DNA from: Neodiprion pinetum
Lineage: Eukaryota > Arthropoda > Insecta > Hymenoptera > Diprionidae
Reading direction: 5' to 3'
Assembly (NCBI RefSeq): GCF_021155775.2
Contig: NC_060235.2
Span: forward strand, 27,258,607-27,322,606
DNA length: 64,000 nucleotides
Shown one piece after another: positions 26,331 to 38,900 of the stretch (positions within the stretch are counted from its first letter, which is position 1; each line of letters starts with the position of its first letter). The notes below the pieces were generated by a model that searched no databases, was not told the origin of the DNA, and was given only the letters and a program-made list of their open reading frames with translations. The translations under genes were made by a program, and so were the position numbers.

Positions 26331-29300
26331 ATGCCTGAGATCACATTAGTATCCCAAAATAAGAGTTTTGGTGGATGGCAAAAGGTCTTCACCCATGACA
26401 GGTACATACTTTGATCATCCGAGATCTAAATGATATTTTTTTTTTATACAAAAGGAGATTTCCGTATATAAACTTTTATATTACTCATCATTGAGTAACT
26501 TGTTTCCAAAAATATATTTAGGTTTCGATCTGTTAATATCAATGTAATCATTGTTGTCACAAATTTTGTCCATGTAAAATTAAGCCATTAGATGCTTAAC
26601 AGAATATAGGACATCCATAAATACACAGATTTTGTTGTTTTTTACATTCTGGCAAAAAATGTTCACCACTTGTCTTTACTTTGTAATATTCAAAGGTATG
26701 CCATATATCTCTGTGTGACATGTTATAATTTCTTGTGAGCAGTTACAGAAAGAAAAGGTACATATAATATCATGTATTTCCCCTAAGCAACTAAGACTTC
26801 ACTAGAAATTAGTCTTCCAGTGACGTTTTCTCCCCTTAAAATATTCATTTAGTAATGCAAAAGCTGTTCAAAATAAAATTACAGGATATTGCAAAAGAAA
26901 TCAACTGTTATATTGCAGTAATTATGATGTCAATCAATTAATTGTTTGTAAAGTATTAAAACATTTGTCTACAAGTCCATTTTTATTTACTAAAGTATGG
27001 TAATGTGAACAAAAATTCTTTCTTCTTTCCATTAGATTTGAAGGTTTGGTTCCTCTTTAAAAATCATAGATAATTGCGCATGATGTAGTCTGATAAATAC
27101 TGATCCACAATAAAGTTGAAAAGAAATCTGCAATCATGACATCTAGTAGTGTGTTGGGATTTAGAAAACGATACCGAAAGAAATTTATAATTGTGGTTGT
27201 CAAGCAGTCTTCAACTATTTTTATTTTGAACCACTACCGAACAATTTGGTTCCAGGTACAAATTAAAAATGAAAGCTTTATAGTTGCAAAGTGAAAATCT
27301 GGTATGGGTTACTATTCTTTTCGATTATGGTCAATCATATTATATTTTGTTGTGGCTATCACCATAAGTTGATGTTGGTGCAACAATGAATTCATGTCAA
27401 GGCCTTATGAAAAATGTAGTTTACTAAAAACACACATTACATTTTGCAACACCCAGATATCGATAGTTGACAACCATAATCGCATTAAATAATTACTTGC
27501 ATCATATTTTATTGTAATTCCATCAATATTCAACCGTTATTTGTGACAATACGCATTTAATTTTCTAGGAACCATGACAAATAAAATTCTATACAACGGA
27601 CCAAGATGTGTATCTTTTTTTTTAACAAAAAATGAATTTTTCTTTCAGTGTGGAGTTAAAATGTAAAATGAGGTTTGGTGTCTATCTACCACCACAAACA
27701 GAACAAGGCCCAGTTCCAGTTATTTACTGGCTGTCTGGTTTAGAGTGTACTGAAGCAAATTTTATTCAAAAAGGAGCAGCACAAAAGTACGCAGCTCAGT
27801 ACGGTGTCATAATTGTTGCACCTGACACTAGTCCCCGTGGACTTAACATCCCAGGAGAAGATGATGACTGGGATTTTGGAACAGGTGCTGGATTCTACGT
27901 TGATGCAACAAACGAACCATGGAAAAATAACTACAGAATGTATTCCTACGTTACAAAGGAATTACCGGCATTAATAAATGAAAAGTTTCCAGCCATCCCT
28001 GATCGAAAGTCTATAGCAGGTCATAGGTAACATTGCAATCACAGCTGAGTAAAAAAAAAAAAAGAAAACTTGACGTGATATTTGATAGAATATAAGCCCA
28101 TGTTGAACCGAATACTAAAGGTTGAATATCCATCGATATTTTCAACGTGTCCAGTTTTTTTAACGATTCTTCTGCTTGCAATAAAATTGACGTATATTTA
28201 ATAAAAGAAATTCCGAATCCATATTTTCAAGTTCACAATATCACCTCAAATTTTAAATTTAACACACATGTTCTTTTAGCGGTTCTGTCTTTAGATGTAA
28301 TGAAAATAACCCAAAAAACGGAAAAGCTGTGATATAGGTATGAAATACCTTTTAAATTTAGATAAAATAATTATTTTTCTCGTCTATTTGGTCGTGAATC
28401 TAAATGACTGAATTGTATAACATTATGTTTTGTCATTACGTGTCATCTTTAGAATTTGAGAAAAGAAGTAGTTGTATCCATTCAATAACTGTAAAAAATG
28501 AACCTGTGATAGATCCTATTTAAAGAATTCAATCGCCCTGTCTATTAATGCAACATCGTGAGGTTGTTTAATTTTTTATAAAGGACTATTAAATCTATTA
28601 CAGGTTGAAAACTGGTGATGTAATGTAGAATTGGAATGAAAAAAATCATAGTTTTCTAGAATCCTTAAGTTGGCAGTCAATATTAAGAGAAAACGTCAAA
28701 GAATTTCACTGATTAGATTTACAATCAAATGGATATAAAAAATAGTTATATTGCACTAATTACAAGAGTATTTCATGTTGCTTCCAATGTCGCTGTGTTT
28801 GTTAGACTATCTGCATTAATTTCAGAAATATAACCACTAAAAAGCCTATATAAAAACTGAAGATCATATTCTGAATTCGGAAATATGTAGTTGAATTTTT
28901 TTTATTAAAATACATGCCTCATTTTTTTGTTAGAAGAATGTGTGAAAAGTTGAAATTAGTGATATTTCAAGGGGGTTTAGTTTCACATGGAATGACTTAT
29001 ATGTTGTGAAACCATTTTCATAACTTCAAAGTGCTTTTGTAATATTTATCAAAGTGTGATTAAAATAACAAAGTAATGAAGATGGTTTTAAATACATGCA
29101 CATAATAATACACACGTATTATTGTTTTCCAGTATGGGTGGACATGGAGCATTTATCGCTGTTCTGAAAAACCCAGGCCTATACAGATCAGTCTCTGCAA
29201 TGTCACCGATTTGCAATCCTATAAATTGCCCATGGGGGAAAAAGGCTTTTAATGGATATTTAGGTGGCGTGGAAGGAGATAGTAAATGGAAAGATTGGGA

Positions 29301-29808
29301 TTCTACTGAACTAATTAAAAAATATAATGGACCTCAACTGGATATCCTAATTGACCAGGTGAAATCTACAACATTGTCATATTGTTAAATATTAATTTTG
29401 AAAAAACAGTGTTTATGGAACGTAGTATTGTGAAAAAATTGAAAATTTCACAGTGAGTTCAAGCACCTTTCACAAATGAAACAAAACTAAAAATCGCCCA
29501 GTAAAATATAGGACATTTCTGGAGCAGTTAAGTATGTGACTAAAAGAAATCTGGTCATATGAAAACACATTGAAATATTGAAAAAGTCATGTAAACAATA
29601 AGATAAAATTGAAATGTTGTTTCAGGGTACAAACGATAATTTCTTGACAAAATCGCAATTATTACCTGAAAACTTGGTGGCTGCAGCTAAGGAATCTGGA
29701 GTGGCTGTTAATCTGAGGCTACAAGAAGGTTACGACCACAGTTACTACTTCATATCAACATTTATTGAAGATCACATCAAACATCACGCCAAGTACTTGA
29801 AAGCTTGA
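26331..29808 (+). CDS. ESD: S-formylglutathione hydrolase (esterase D), 285 aa
   Basis: This cytosolic serine hydrolase cleaves S-formylglutathione to glutathione and formate, the last step of glutathione-dependent formaldehyde removal. Exons are 26331-26401, 27649-28026, 29133-29358 and 29626-29808; phases agree throughout and the length of 285 aa is close to the usual 280 or so. The alpha/beta-hydrolase signatures are intact. The nucleophile lies in GHSMGG (Ser150). The acid is probably Asp229 in GTNDNF, at the start of the last exon. The base is His263 in EGYDHSYYF. Other family blocks are YWLSGLECTE, APDTSPRG, FGTGAGFYVDAT and CPWGKKAF. The start is the ATG directly after the acceptor, giving MPEITLVSQNKSFGG. 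An AATAAA follows 45 bases after the stop. The convergent neighbour is PARL. Confidence 0.97.
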
Positions 29809-29853
29809 TTGAGTTAACTTAGGTGAAACTCGAAATAAGAAAAATTTTATACA

Positions 29854-29859
29854 AATAAA
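29854..29859 (+). terminator. ESD poly(A) signal
   Basis: AATAAA lies 45 bases after the ESD stop codon, and no better signal lies between them. The transcript should end within the next 10-30 bases. Confidence 0.65.
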
Positions 29860-30688
29860 AATCTGATACGAAACGTGCTTTATTTTAGTGTCAATGAAAC
29901 CCTCGTTCCCGTATGGCGTAAATACTGACAGAAATTGTATGAAAAATATATTTTACATCAGCGTGTTTAACGTTTTCATACTCTAATTATATGAGACGTA
30001 CTTATGTATGTTTTGTACTTCATAAAACGTTCTTGGTTGAAATGTAAGTAGGTTTTCTAAAATCTCTTTCCATATCATTTTCCAATATATCAGACAGGCA
30101 TGTAATATGTAACCTGTAATGTAATATCTATTTTCCCATGTCTATAGATGGATTTGTAAAAATAATATTAAATGTCACATAAAACTCCATAGCTCAGCAG
30201 AATTCATATGATTTTCAAGATTCAGCAAATCCCAAGAGATAATCTCAACCAAACAAATAAAAAAATTTCTCTACATGTCATTTAAACCCAAATGACAAAT
30301 TACGCTGTTTCTATTCATCTCTTAGAGATGCGTCTCTTCATTCATAATTCTTAGATACATCTTTTTTTTTTTTTGGTAGCACCCATAGATTTCGATACCT
30401 ATCTTATTGATGTAGTTGAGATTCACTATTGGAGTCATGACTTATTATTACTAACTAAAAATTATTCTAAATGTTGCAGATAATGATGTTTCAACAAAGA
30501 ATCAGATTTGAATTTAGTTTACTTTCCTATAGCAGGGGACAGAAAAGTAATAACAAAGTAATAACTTTCATTATAAATATTTGCTTATAAATTGTCTAGT
30601 TTTTTTTCACATTGTTCGTCTTACATCCTTCATATAAATACTTTACAAAATCGTAATATAGAATTAATTTCATTATGTGGAGAGCGTA
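29860..30688. other. Intergenic space between the convergent ESD and PARL genes
   Basis: AT-rich, without coding evidence. It should hold the 3' UTR of PARL on the minus strand. I saw no clear canonical AATAAA for PARL, so its 3' end is unresolved. Confidence 0.45.
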
Positions 30689-33600
30689 TCATGAGCGAGA
30701 CCGAGGTGGTCCTCTGAATTCGTGCCAAAAAGTTAAAATCGGTTCACGCTTCTGCCATATATATGCGTTGCCCCATTTTTGCCAGAATCTGTTTAAATAA
30801 TGCAAATTTACAAATATGATTGACTAAACCGATCAAGAACAGATATACTCACATTCCCCATGCTGCACCTCCCAAATGTGCTGCATGATCAAAAAACTGC
30901 CACTTCATTATGCACCCTATCGTATCAAGGCAGACCATTGCCTTAATAGCCTGTGAAGAATATAGACAGCTATTGTGAAATTAGTGTTGCATTTCAATGA
31001 TGAGACTCCATACTTTGCAAAAATAGGATAGTTTCTTAATTAACAACGATTGCGGTAACTTAATTTACAAAATGAGTATAATTTCAGTACACACCGAATC
31101 AGCCGTGAATGTATACATTGGAAGAAAAATAATGCTGAGTCGTGAGTCAGGATACTGTGTGCAGGCAAAGCTCAGAATTCCCATTATGGCTCCTGACTTA
31201 AACGAATCAGATATGTTAGATCATCTGCTGCTCAATTCACATATTTATAGAAATAAAGTAATGGAAATATCAAGAACAACTCACAGCTCCAAGAGAAAGG
31301 CCTGGTCTGGAAAACACAGTCTTGTAAAAGTAACTAACAAGGTTTGACATCACACCACTGGTTAGATATAGAGCTAGAAACTGTTCCTTGCCAAGTGCTG
31401 CTACAACTGGAGAGCTAAAGCTGTTCAAAACAAACATGTTCGCAGCTAAGTGCAGGATCGTATAGTGTGAGAATGTAGATAACACCATTGGCCAACACAT
31501 CGCACCTTGGGTTAAGAAGAAATAACATTATTAATGGGAATTGGATTTGAGTCAGTTCATCGCAAATATTAATATTCTGAAGATTCAGTATGTATTTTTA
31601 ATTCATCAATTGAGACATCTGCATACCATTGAACAATTTTAGAGTTTGATTTCATGCATCACATTAATTGACAAAGCATTTCTTTTTTACAATCTCTTTA
31701 GGTAAACAAGTTTGTTTAATCCAGAAGTACATAGATTGGAATTCATTTATATATTTTTTTTCTCATTAGAATCAAATAATAGGAAGTCTTGTTTCTGACG
31801 ATAACATCAACTATTTGGTTCAGTGATATGTTTGGCGCTGCCACGCTATCTTAAGAACTACTGAACTGATTCATTTAAAATTTGAAGGCATTATTTTCGA
31901 ATAGTTATTTTTTTTGCTGCACTTTATGTGTCTAATTGTAAGCTATATTTGTGGTAGTTGATTATTATTGATCTATACTAAAAGTATCTCCCTGAAAATA
32001 TATTTCAGAAACATACTTGCAGGACTTTGTACTAATATAACGCGAACCTGTGGAGCACAGAAAGTCAGAACGATGAGAGGTAATTTGTTGCAATCAAAAA
32101 GTGAAGTGGCTACTCCAAGTCTTGAGATTCAAATATGAGTTTCATATTTTTTTTTTTTTTTTTACATAAGAGGAATGAACATTCGTTCAGTGTGTTTTTC
32201 CTACCAGGAAAAAGCAAGTGAATTGTTATTAACTTATCCCGCTTCTCGAACAGAACTTTTTTTCCAGATCCGGTATCTTGACTAGTGTGAAATTCTTATC
32301 ATTACAACTCCCATCAGAAAATCCATATCAAGAAATACATTTTTTTTATATGAAAAATGGCAGGATTCTTATAGATCTTGAAATTTAAGCCTAGACATTT
32401 TGTTCAAACTTTAAATAGTCACATTTGACAAATTAAGCCTAGCATTTTCAAATGAAAATTTTGCATAAATTCAAAAGTAATAAGGTTTGCTATTTAATAT
32501 AAAAAAATTATTTTTCAACCTAATGACCATGTTCTTCAGAGACAATCGCGTGGCAAAGAAATCAGCATGATTATACACCTCTTGTATAAAAACTTTTCCC
32601 AGTTTTGACATTTTCCTGAAAAAAACTTACTGGAATTTGGATTGGAGCAAAAATATCGTAGCATGGTGCCCTGAAGAGCTGGTACACGCCATGCGCAAAA
32701 TACCAAGACATTTATGAAGCAAATAGGAACAAATAGCTTTTTTCCTTCGTCTAAGCTATTCCACCAATTGTGAACCGTCGCCCTCCATCCAGTGCGCTGT
32801 ATAAAGAGAGCAACAATAGGTCTATATTTTCCTGTTCACTTCATCTTCTTCACTCTGTTTTTCCAAGGAGCACACTTCCGTTATTTTTGGACGTGTAAGT
32901 TGTATGTGATCTCTCGCCATGCATTTAAACATGACAAATATGTGTTCTTTGAAAAACAGAGCTCCTAATAATTTCATTATTGTATTTGGAAAATGAACAA
33001 CTTTACATACTCTTACTCGAGTAAACTCGAATCGATGGACCAACCTCTGGGTGCGCGCCCTAATATTTTCATATTCCCAAATTGCTGATCCAACTATTGA
33101 TGCGCTACTGAACTGTAAAAGAATAATGAAAAGAAATTGACTGTAAATTTCAAAACTCAGCAAAGCTATTTCAACTGTAAGATTATGCATATTATAGCAA
33201 ATCTAGTTGCACATGTTTTGTTGAAATATATAATTTTTTTCACGTGTGGCTAGTTAAAAATGTTTAACTTTTCCAAATTCTTGGACAACATTCAGTATGT
33301 TGTAGTCATATCAAGTCCATAGCTCCTTTTTCAATGAATTTGTGCATGAAATACCAGCTTTGGTATGAATATCTGGCTGTCAGACATCTTGGTAATAAAT
33401 ACTACGCGATAGTTAAACGCAAGATCACGTATTGAAAATGACATTTTGAAAGTAATTCTCCAGTTTTTAGTTTAACGATAGTAACAAAAATGACTTGATC
33501 GTATTGAATGCTATACTTTCCGTGACGAAATTTTCAGAGAAATGTATTAGTGGTTTAGGAGGAGTTTCAGGGTATCCAGCGTGAATGGCGTATTAATTTC

Positions 33601-34916
33601 CCATACATTTTCTAGTTTTCCCATAAAAAAACATTGATTTTTTTTAAGACACATCTGAACTACTCTTATTGAACGAACTTGCTTTTCTTATTCAAATTCA
33701 TTGCTTTATACCTATATTTTAATTATAAATGAAAATAGTCAATCTTTTTCATATTCAATTTAATTTGGCTCAGTTTCAATTATTTGATATTTCAATAATT
33801 GTTCAGCATTTCAACTCGAAAGAAATACGTCATGGTATATGGATTTGCATGAAAGAAAATCGTACCTAACAATTATTTGAATTCAGAAATGTGCATTCAG
33901 TAATGTGAATTAATTTTAGTGTTCAATTATAATTATCAGCAAAATTTAACATTTCTCATTAAATTAACAAAAACTCAAGTTTCATTTATGTACTTTTTTG
34001 TACTGCACATTTGTTTTCTACAGATGTAGTGTGCATTGAGTAGAATATTCGCCTTGGAGCAGTATTAAAGGAAGAAATTGGTAAAATTCTAGGAACCGTG
34101 GTCGAATTTCCTGACATTCCGCTAATAGTTTCAAACTGTGTGAAATTTCCAAATCTTCCTTGGTTTTCCAGAAATTCTTTAGCGATAGATACTCTGTATC
34201 TGTTTACACTCTGAAGTATATGCTTGCTAATAAAGAAGAACTAATAATGAAAGAGGCTCAGCCTATGGATTTACATGATATAAAAACTAACATCACTTTA
34301 CTGCTAGCAGAACTTGCGTTAATGAAGATTCGATCACCATCAGCTGTACAACTGTCCAACAGTGCTCAAAATTTGTAACACTAGCGAAATTTTGCAGTTC
34401 CACTAACAAATTTGTGGCTAATATTGTTGGCACGGAACAGTTTTGCAGGGTTACTCGTGAAGATTGATCAGAGTTACGGATCATGTCATATATGTTCTTT
34501 TTATGAATCATTCTTTTCGACTTTGAGCGAGAAGTTAAACTATCCAAAAATTGCGATAATTATTGTGAATAAAGAGAGAATTACCATAATAGAAAAACCA
34601 AGTGGCTTCCATAGTCTTGTGAGGTGAATAGGACCTGGTTTGGTAAGTTCACTAGTAAACGGCGATTTGGTTTGTTTGGAAGCATCGGTTACTCTTCGAA
34701 AATACCTCACATGGTGCAGGGTGGTTTGCGACATGGCTTTTGGTTTGTGATACTGCACACCAGATAGTAGCCTGATTAAAGAGAGGAATCAAAATATTGT
34801 ATCGGCTTCAGACGCATGACGTCACATAACCAAAATTTACCAACGATGCCGTTTTGTATTAGTGTTTACCATTTGCCCGACATGTTTCCAAAATTGAGCA
34901 ACGCCTGCGTGGCCAT
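30689..34916 (-). CDS. PARL: Mitochondrial rhomboid protease PARL (fly rho-7), 338 aa
   Basis: This intramembrane serine protease of the inner mitochondrial membrane acts on substrates such as PINK1 and PGAM5 in the known family. Eight coding exons read on the minus strand: 34916-34870, 34771-34585, 33112-33017, 32796-32631, 31505-31285, 31196-31095, 30950-30853 and 30788-30689. All phases agree. The catalytic pair is Ser240 in LGASGAIM (first codon of exon 6) and His298 in DHAAHLGG. STFSHYTILHLAANM and FLPMYTFTAD are family blocks. The start MATQALLNFGNMSGK is basic and lacks acidic residues, as in a presequence; it was chosen because its donor phase fits exon 2. KPLGFSIM joined to FSSASIVGSAIWEYE reproduces the first transmembrane helix of the animal protein. 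PARL is head-to-head with MED12. Confidence 0.95.
31795..31930. repeat. Single arm related to the 7107-7492 element
   Basis: The stretch from TTTCTGACGATAACATCAAC through CTATCTTAAGAAC to ATTTAAAATTTGAAGGCA lines up with the left arm of the element at 7107 with about 70% identity by eye. It lies in the PARL intron between exons 4 and 5. I did not find its matching right arm, so it may be a decayed or partial copy. Confidence 0.45.
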
Positions 34917-35949
34917 AATTGTATAGGAAATAGTTATTCTTTCGTTCACTTTGTGTACTCTTATATCAATTTTTACTATCTTTAACTACATTGTCAATTT
35001 CATACGGAAGCCCGGTTATGCATACTTTAGTGTGAATTTCCACAATTCTTTGCCAATAGGAATGACGATAAAATAGAAGATTCGCACTCAGCGCACAACA
35101 GACAGTGCTTTCCTGCTTTATTGGCGGTTCTATTGGTCAAGAACTCTGCAGCAAAATGCTGTGGCAGCACTTCGCCGCCCGTGAAAATTCAGGCTTAATG
35201 CAAACTTCACCGTACCACGCGTGCTTTCCAACGTTACAACGGTTTCACCATTGCACATAACCGTATATTTGACACTCTGAATTTGACAACGACTGCGTCC
35301 GTAATTCTTAGTGCATATATACACATGTTTATATGCTGTAAGGTGCTGTAAGGTTCCGTTATTAACAGTTATTTTCTGGCAGCACTGACAGAAGTTTTGC
35401 GTCACTCTTGCTCTACCAGATTATCAATGATACTCCGTCTCACACCTAGGGAATTCTTTAGTGTGTAGGCGGCTTATCTCAGGTCGTAGTCATTTAAAGC
35501 TGTGTAACCGTAGAAAATGCCAAGATGGCGTTGTGGGCAACTTGCCCCAAGGATGACAAGTTCGGTGAAATTTTAATCGCCTACAGAGTTTAAAATATGG
35601 TTTTAACCATGTATATATTAAAAAACAGTATTCTGCTACTATACACGATCTATTTTTCTGTAAGCAATGAAAATTAATTTTTTTTTTTGTTTTTTCTACG
35701 TTGTCAACTTTTAAAGGTTATATATTGCATTGATCTCTCGTTCAAAATGCTGTATATATTCATTCATCCTGTGTCGTTTTATTAAAGTTTTGTGAACTTT
35801 ATGTGTGTTTAACTAATTGTCTGATCGCCAGCTTCGACATAATTTTTTTTTTTATATTATTTTGAAGGTTATAGTCTCGTTTAATTCCACTTTAAATTTG
35901 TGAACTGTACATGGGTTCCTGTTGTCTTTGATCCCGGTTTTTACTTACC
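34917..35949. promoter_or_regulatory. Shared head-to-head promoter region of PARL and MED12
   Basis: The two start codons face away from each other across 1033 bases. The part at 35060-35420 is richer in GC and CpG than the surrounding DNA. GCCAAGATGGCG at 35519-35530 matches the YY1/Pho-type site that often sits just inside transcribed starts, which would suit MED12. No TATA box was assigned. The long minus-strand open frame at 35130-35405 has no family resemblance and is treated as chance. Confidence 0.5.
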
Positions 35950-38900
35950 ATGATGAGCATATTGTATGAAAAACGGCCTTTAAAAAGGCCAAGATTAGGC
36001 CCTCCCGACGTATATCCACAAGAGCCTAAGCAAAAGGAGGATGAGCTTACACTAGTGAACGTTAAACATGGTTTTGCTACAATGCCTCAATTATCCGATG
36101 AATTTGGATCAGCCAAGCAATGTAATGTCACTGCTGCAAAAGTTGGTGCATATTTCAACGGTATACTTGCTAAGAAAGAAGAATTTGCCACGATGCCTGA
36201 TACGGGAAGAAAGAGACAGCAGATTAATCCTAAGGATAATTTTTGGCCTGTAACTGCCAGAACTAAAAATGGGATTGAAGCTTGGTTCAAAGATCTGTCT
36301 GGCTGTAAGCCTTTGCTGGCCTTGGCCAAGAAAGCCCCTAATTTTAACAAGAAAGAAGAAATTTTTATGATGTTATGTGAATATCAAGTACCGATGCTGA
36401 GAGCCGCTTGGTTTATTAAATTAAGTTCTGCTTATACCGTTGCTGTTTCTGAAGCAAAAATTAAGAAAAGACAATTACCTGATCCAACAACTGGTAAGAT
36501 TCAAAACAGAAAAGTACAATAAATAATAAAACGATATGTGTTGTTACAATCTATCAGATTTGTAATTTTCATTATATGAGTCAGACAGATATCTCGAACA
36601 CTTGATCCAAAATTATTATACTCACAAAATGGGTACAGAATAGAAAATAGAAATCACACATTGTTTTTTAGTTTGTCATTATTGATCTTCAATATTCACA
36701 GGTTGTTTTAAAAATTTGACGAAATGCTATATCATACGTCATAAAAGACTGTTAGAATTCCATTTGAAATATTAAAGGGTACTAAAAAGTAATTTTAATG
36801 TAGTAATGCATTTTTAGAAAAATTCGTTTTTCCACAACTAGAGGTTTGTCTGAAATTATAATCAGTAAAGCATAATGAACCAAATTAGACTCATATTTTA
36901 TTAACTCAACTCTTTCAAAGTCATTCTACAGTTGTAGAATAGTGATTTCCTATTTAATGTTTCGTTACTTTAACTTGACTGACTTCACATTCATCAGAAC
37001 TTAGCTTCCTTGTTATGATACAAAATACATACTAATTATTTTGTTGAATTCTCATCAATGAACTTATGAATCGGGTTGGTATGAATTTTCTTATTTCAAA
37101 TAATCTATAAATTTAAGTAGAGTGAAAATAAATATTTATGGGGCAATAAATACAATTGATCCTTTATTTTTCTTTTAGAATGGACTGGTACCTTAATAAA
37201 ATTTCTAAAAGATCAGCTGACCAAATTACAAGAGTATTATCACATGAATCACAATATCTCTAATGGCATGAGCAACAGTACCAATGGTAGTACTCTGAAT
37301 AATAACAGCACCAATAATACTGTGAATAATCAACCAACTACACCAAACCCAAATCCTGGGACAACTGTGGGTCCAGCTATGAACGAAGATCATAAATTAG
37401 CACTTAAACAGTGGCATTACTGTATTCAATTAGCCAAATACATGTTTGAGGAAGGATTGCTCGATAGGCAAGAACTGTTACAATGGATCTTAGAACTTCT
37501 CGATAAAATGAGATCTGCTCCGTTGGATGATGGGATTTTGAAGCTCTTATTACCATTGGCTTTGCAATATCTAGAAGAGTTTGTTCAGTCGGAGTTGTTA
37601 GCTAGAAAATTGGCATACTTATGCTGTCGTAAAATCGCACAGATGTGCAGCAATGTAGAAAACAGCAATAATCCTCAAAGTCCTATGGTCACTGCCTCTG
37701 TAAAATCAGAAGTGAGTAATATAAAAGAGAATCCCATTGCTCCAATGCCGGTTAATCCATTTACCGTGACTTTCAACGACTATATTAACTGTCCACATCA
37801 CAGAGACATAATCTTGGGATTATCGGCTATAATTCAGGTACCTTTTTAATTATGTAGGGTAAGTTTTATTTGGTCGTCACCAAATTAGACACAAGTCATT
37901 TTAATTGACGAATAATATAAACACATACAACTACTCTACACAAAGGTTTTTGAAGAACACTGTCTTTGGTGCAGAAACTAACTTGAGAACGACAAATTTA
38001 TTTTAGAAACACGCATTTAAACGCATCTAACGATCGTTCTTCATAAAAGATAATCAGTCGTTCTTCCCTCATTAGAAATTAACTTTTATAAACTATGTTT
38101 ATGCTTCGTTATTACTTATCACATTTGCTAAAGGTAGAACTTGCAAAATCATTATTTTAGTATTTTATTATTTTCATCAAGAACTAACCCACCTCGAAAT
38201 AGGAGTGCACTTTTTCATATAAACTCTTACATGTGATTTTATAAATTGGCCAACTAGAATATTATTACAAGAGATACTTTTAAAATGCTTATCCAGAAGA
38301 AACCTTTGAACATATACCCAAGTGGTTTGTATTTAAGGAAAGTGAGTAGAATGGAAGCTTTTCCAATCTAGTTAAATTGATCTTCAACAAATTTATGACT
38401 CAATGAGGTTTTTTATTTCGTATCCTGTTCAATATTGCTTGTGCCTCATCAGCTTTGACTAAGATAATCTATTCTTAGTCTGTACAATCAGTAGACCAAT
38501 CTTCTAATTTCTCTAATTACCTATAAATCCTTAGGTAATTACAATCGAGTGTCCGACCGCCTTAGTTTGGAATAGTGTCGGAGAAGGTAAAGCACCATCA
38601 GTTTTAAATGGGTCTCCATTAGATCATCTGCCTAGTCCTCCATCAGCTTTACCGTGCCCCCCTGCCAGTTCGATAAATCCGACGATGAAACAGATCAAGG
38701 TTGCTCAAGAAAGTATTCGCAGACGATCATTAGCTGCTGAAGGCCGATGGTCGTGTGACAAATGGCAGCAGAGTAGTGCCGGTATGACAACGACTAAGGT
38801 TTTAGCTGCTCTGGATGCTTTAGATCGTCATAGTTTTGACAGAATGGATGCCTTAAACTCTCTGGATACACTGTATGCTAAAATATTCACTGCTACACCT

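Noticed and set aside
35130..35405. A 91-codon minus-strand open frame with many cysteines between PARL and MED12
   Set aside because: It lies in the CpG-richer shared promoter. The PARL start was placed nearer, at 34916, by splice phase, so this frame is not needed.
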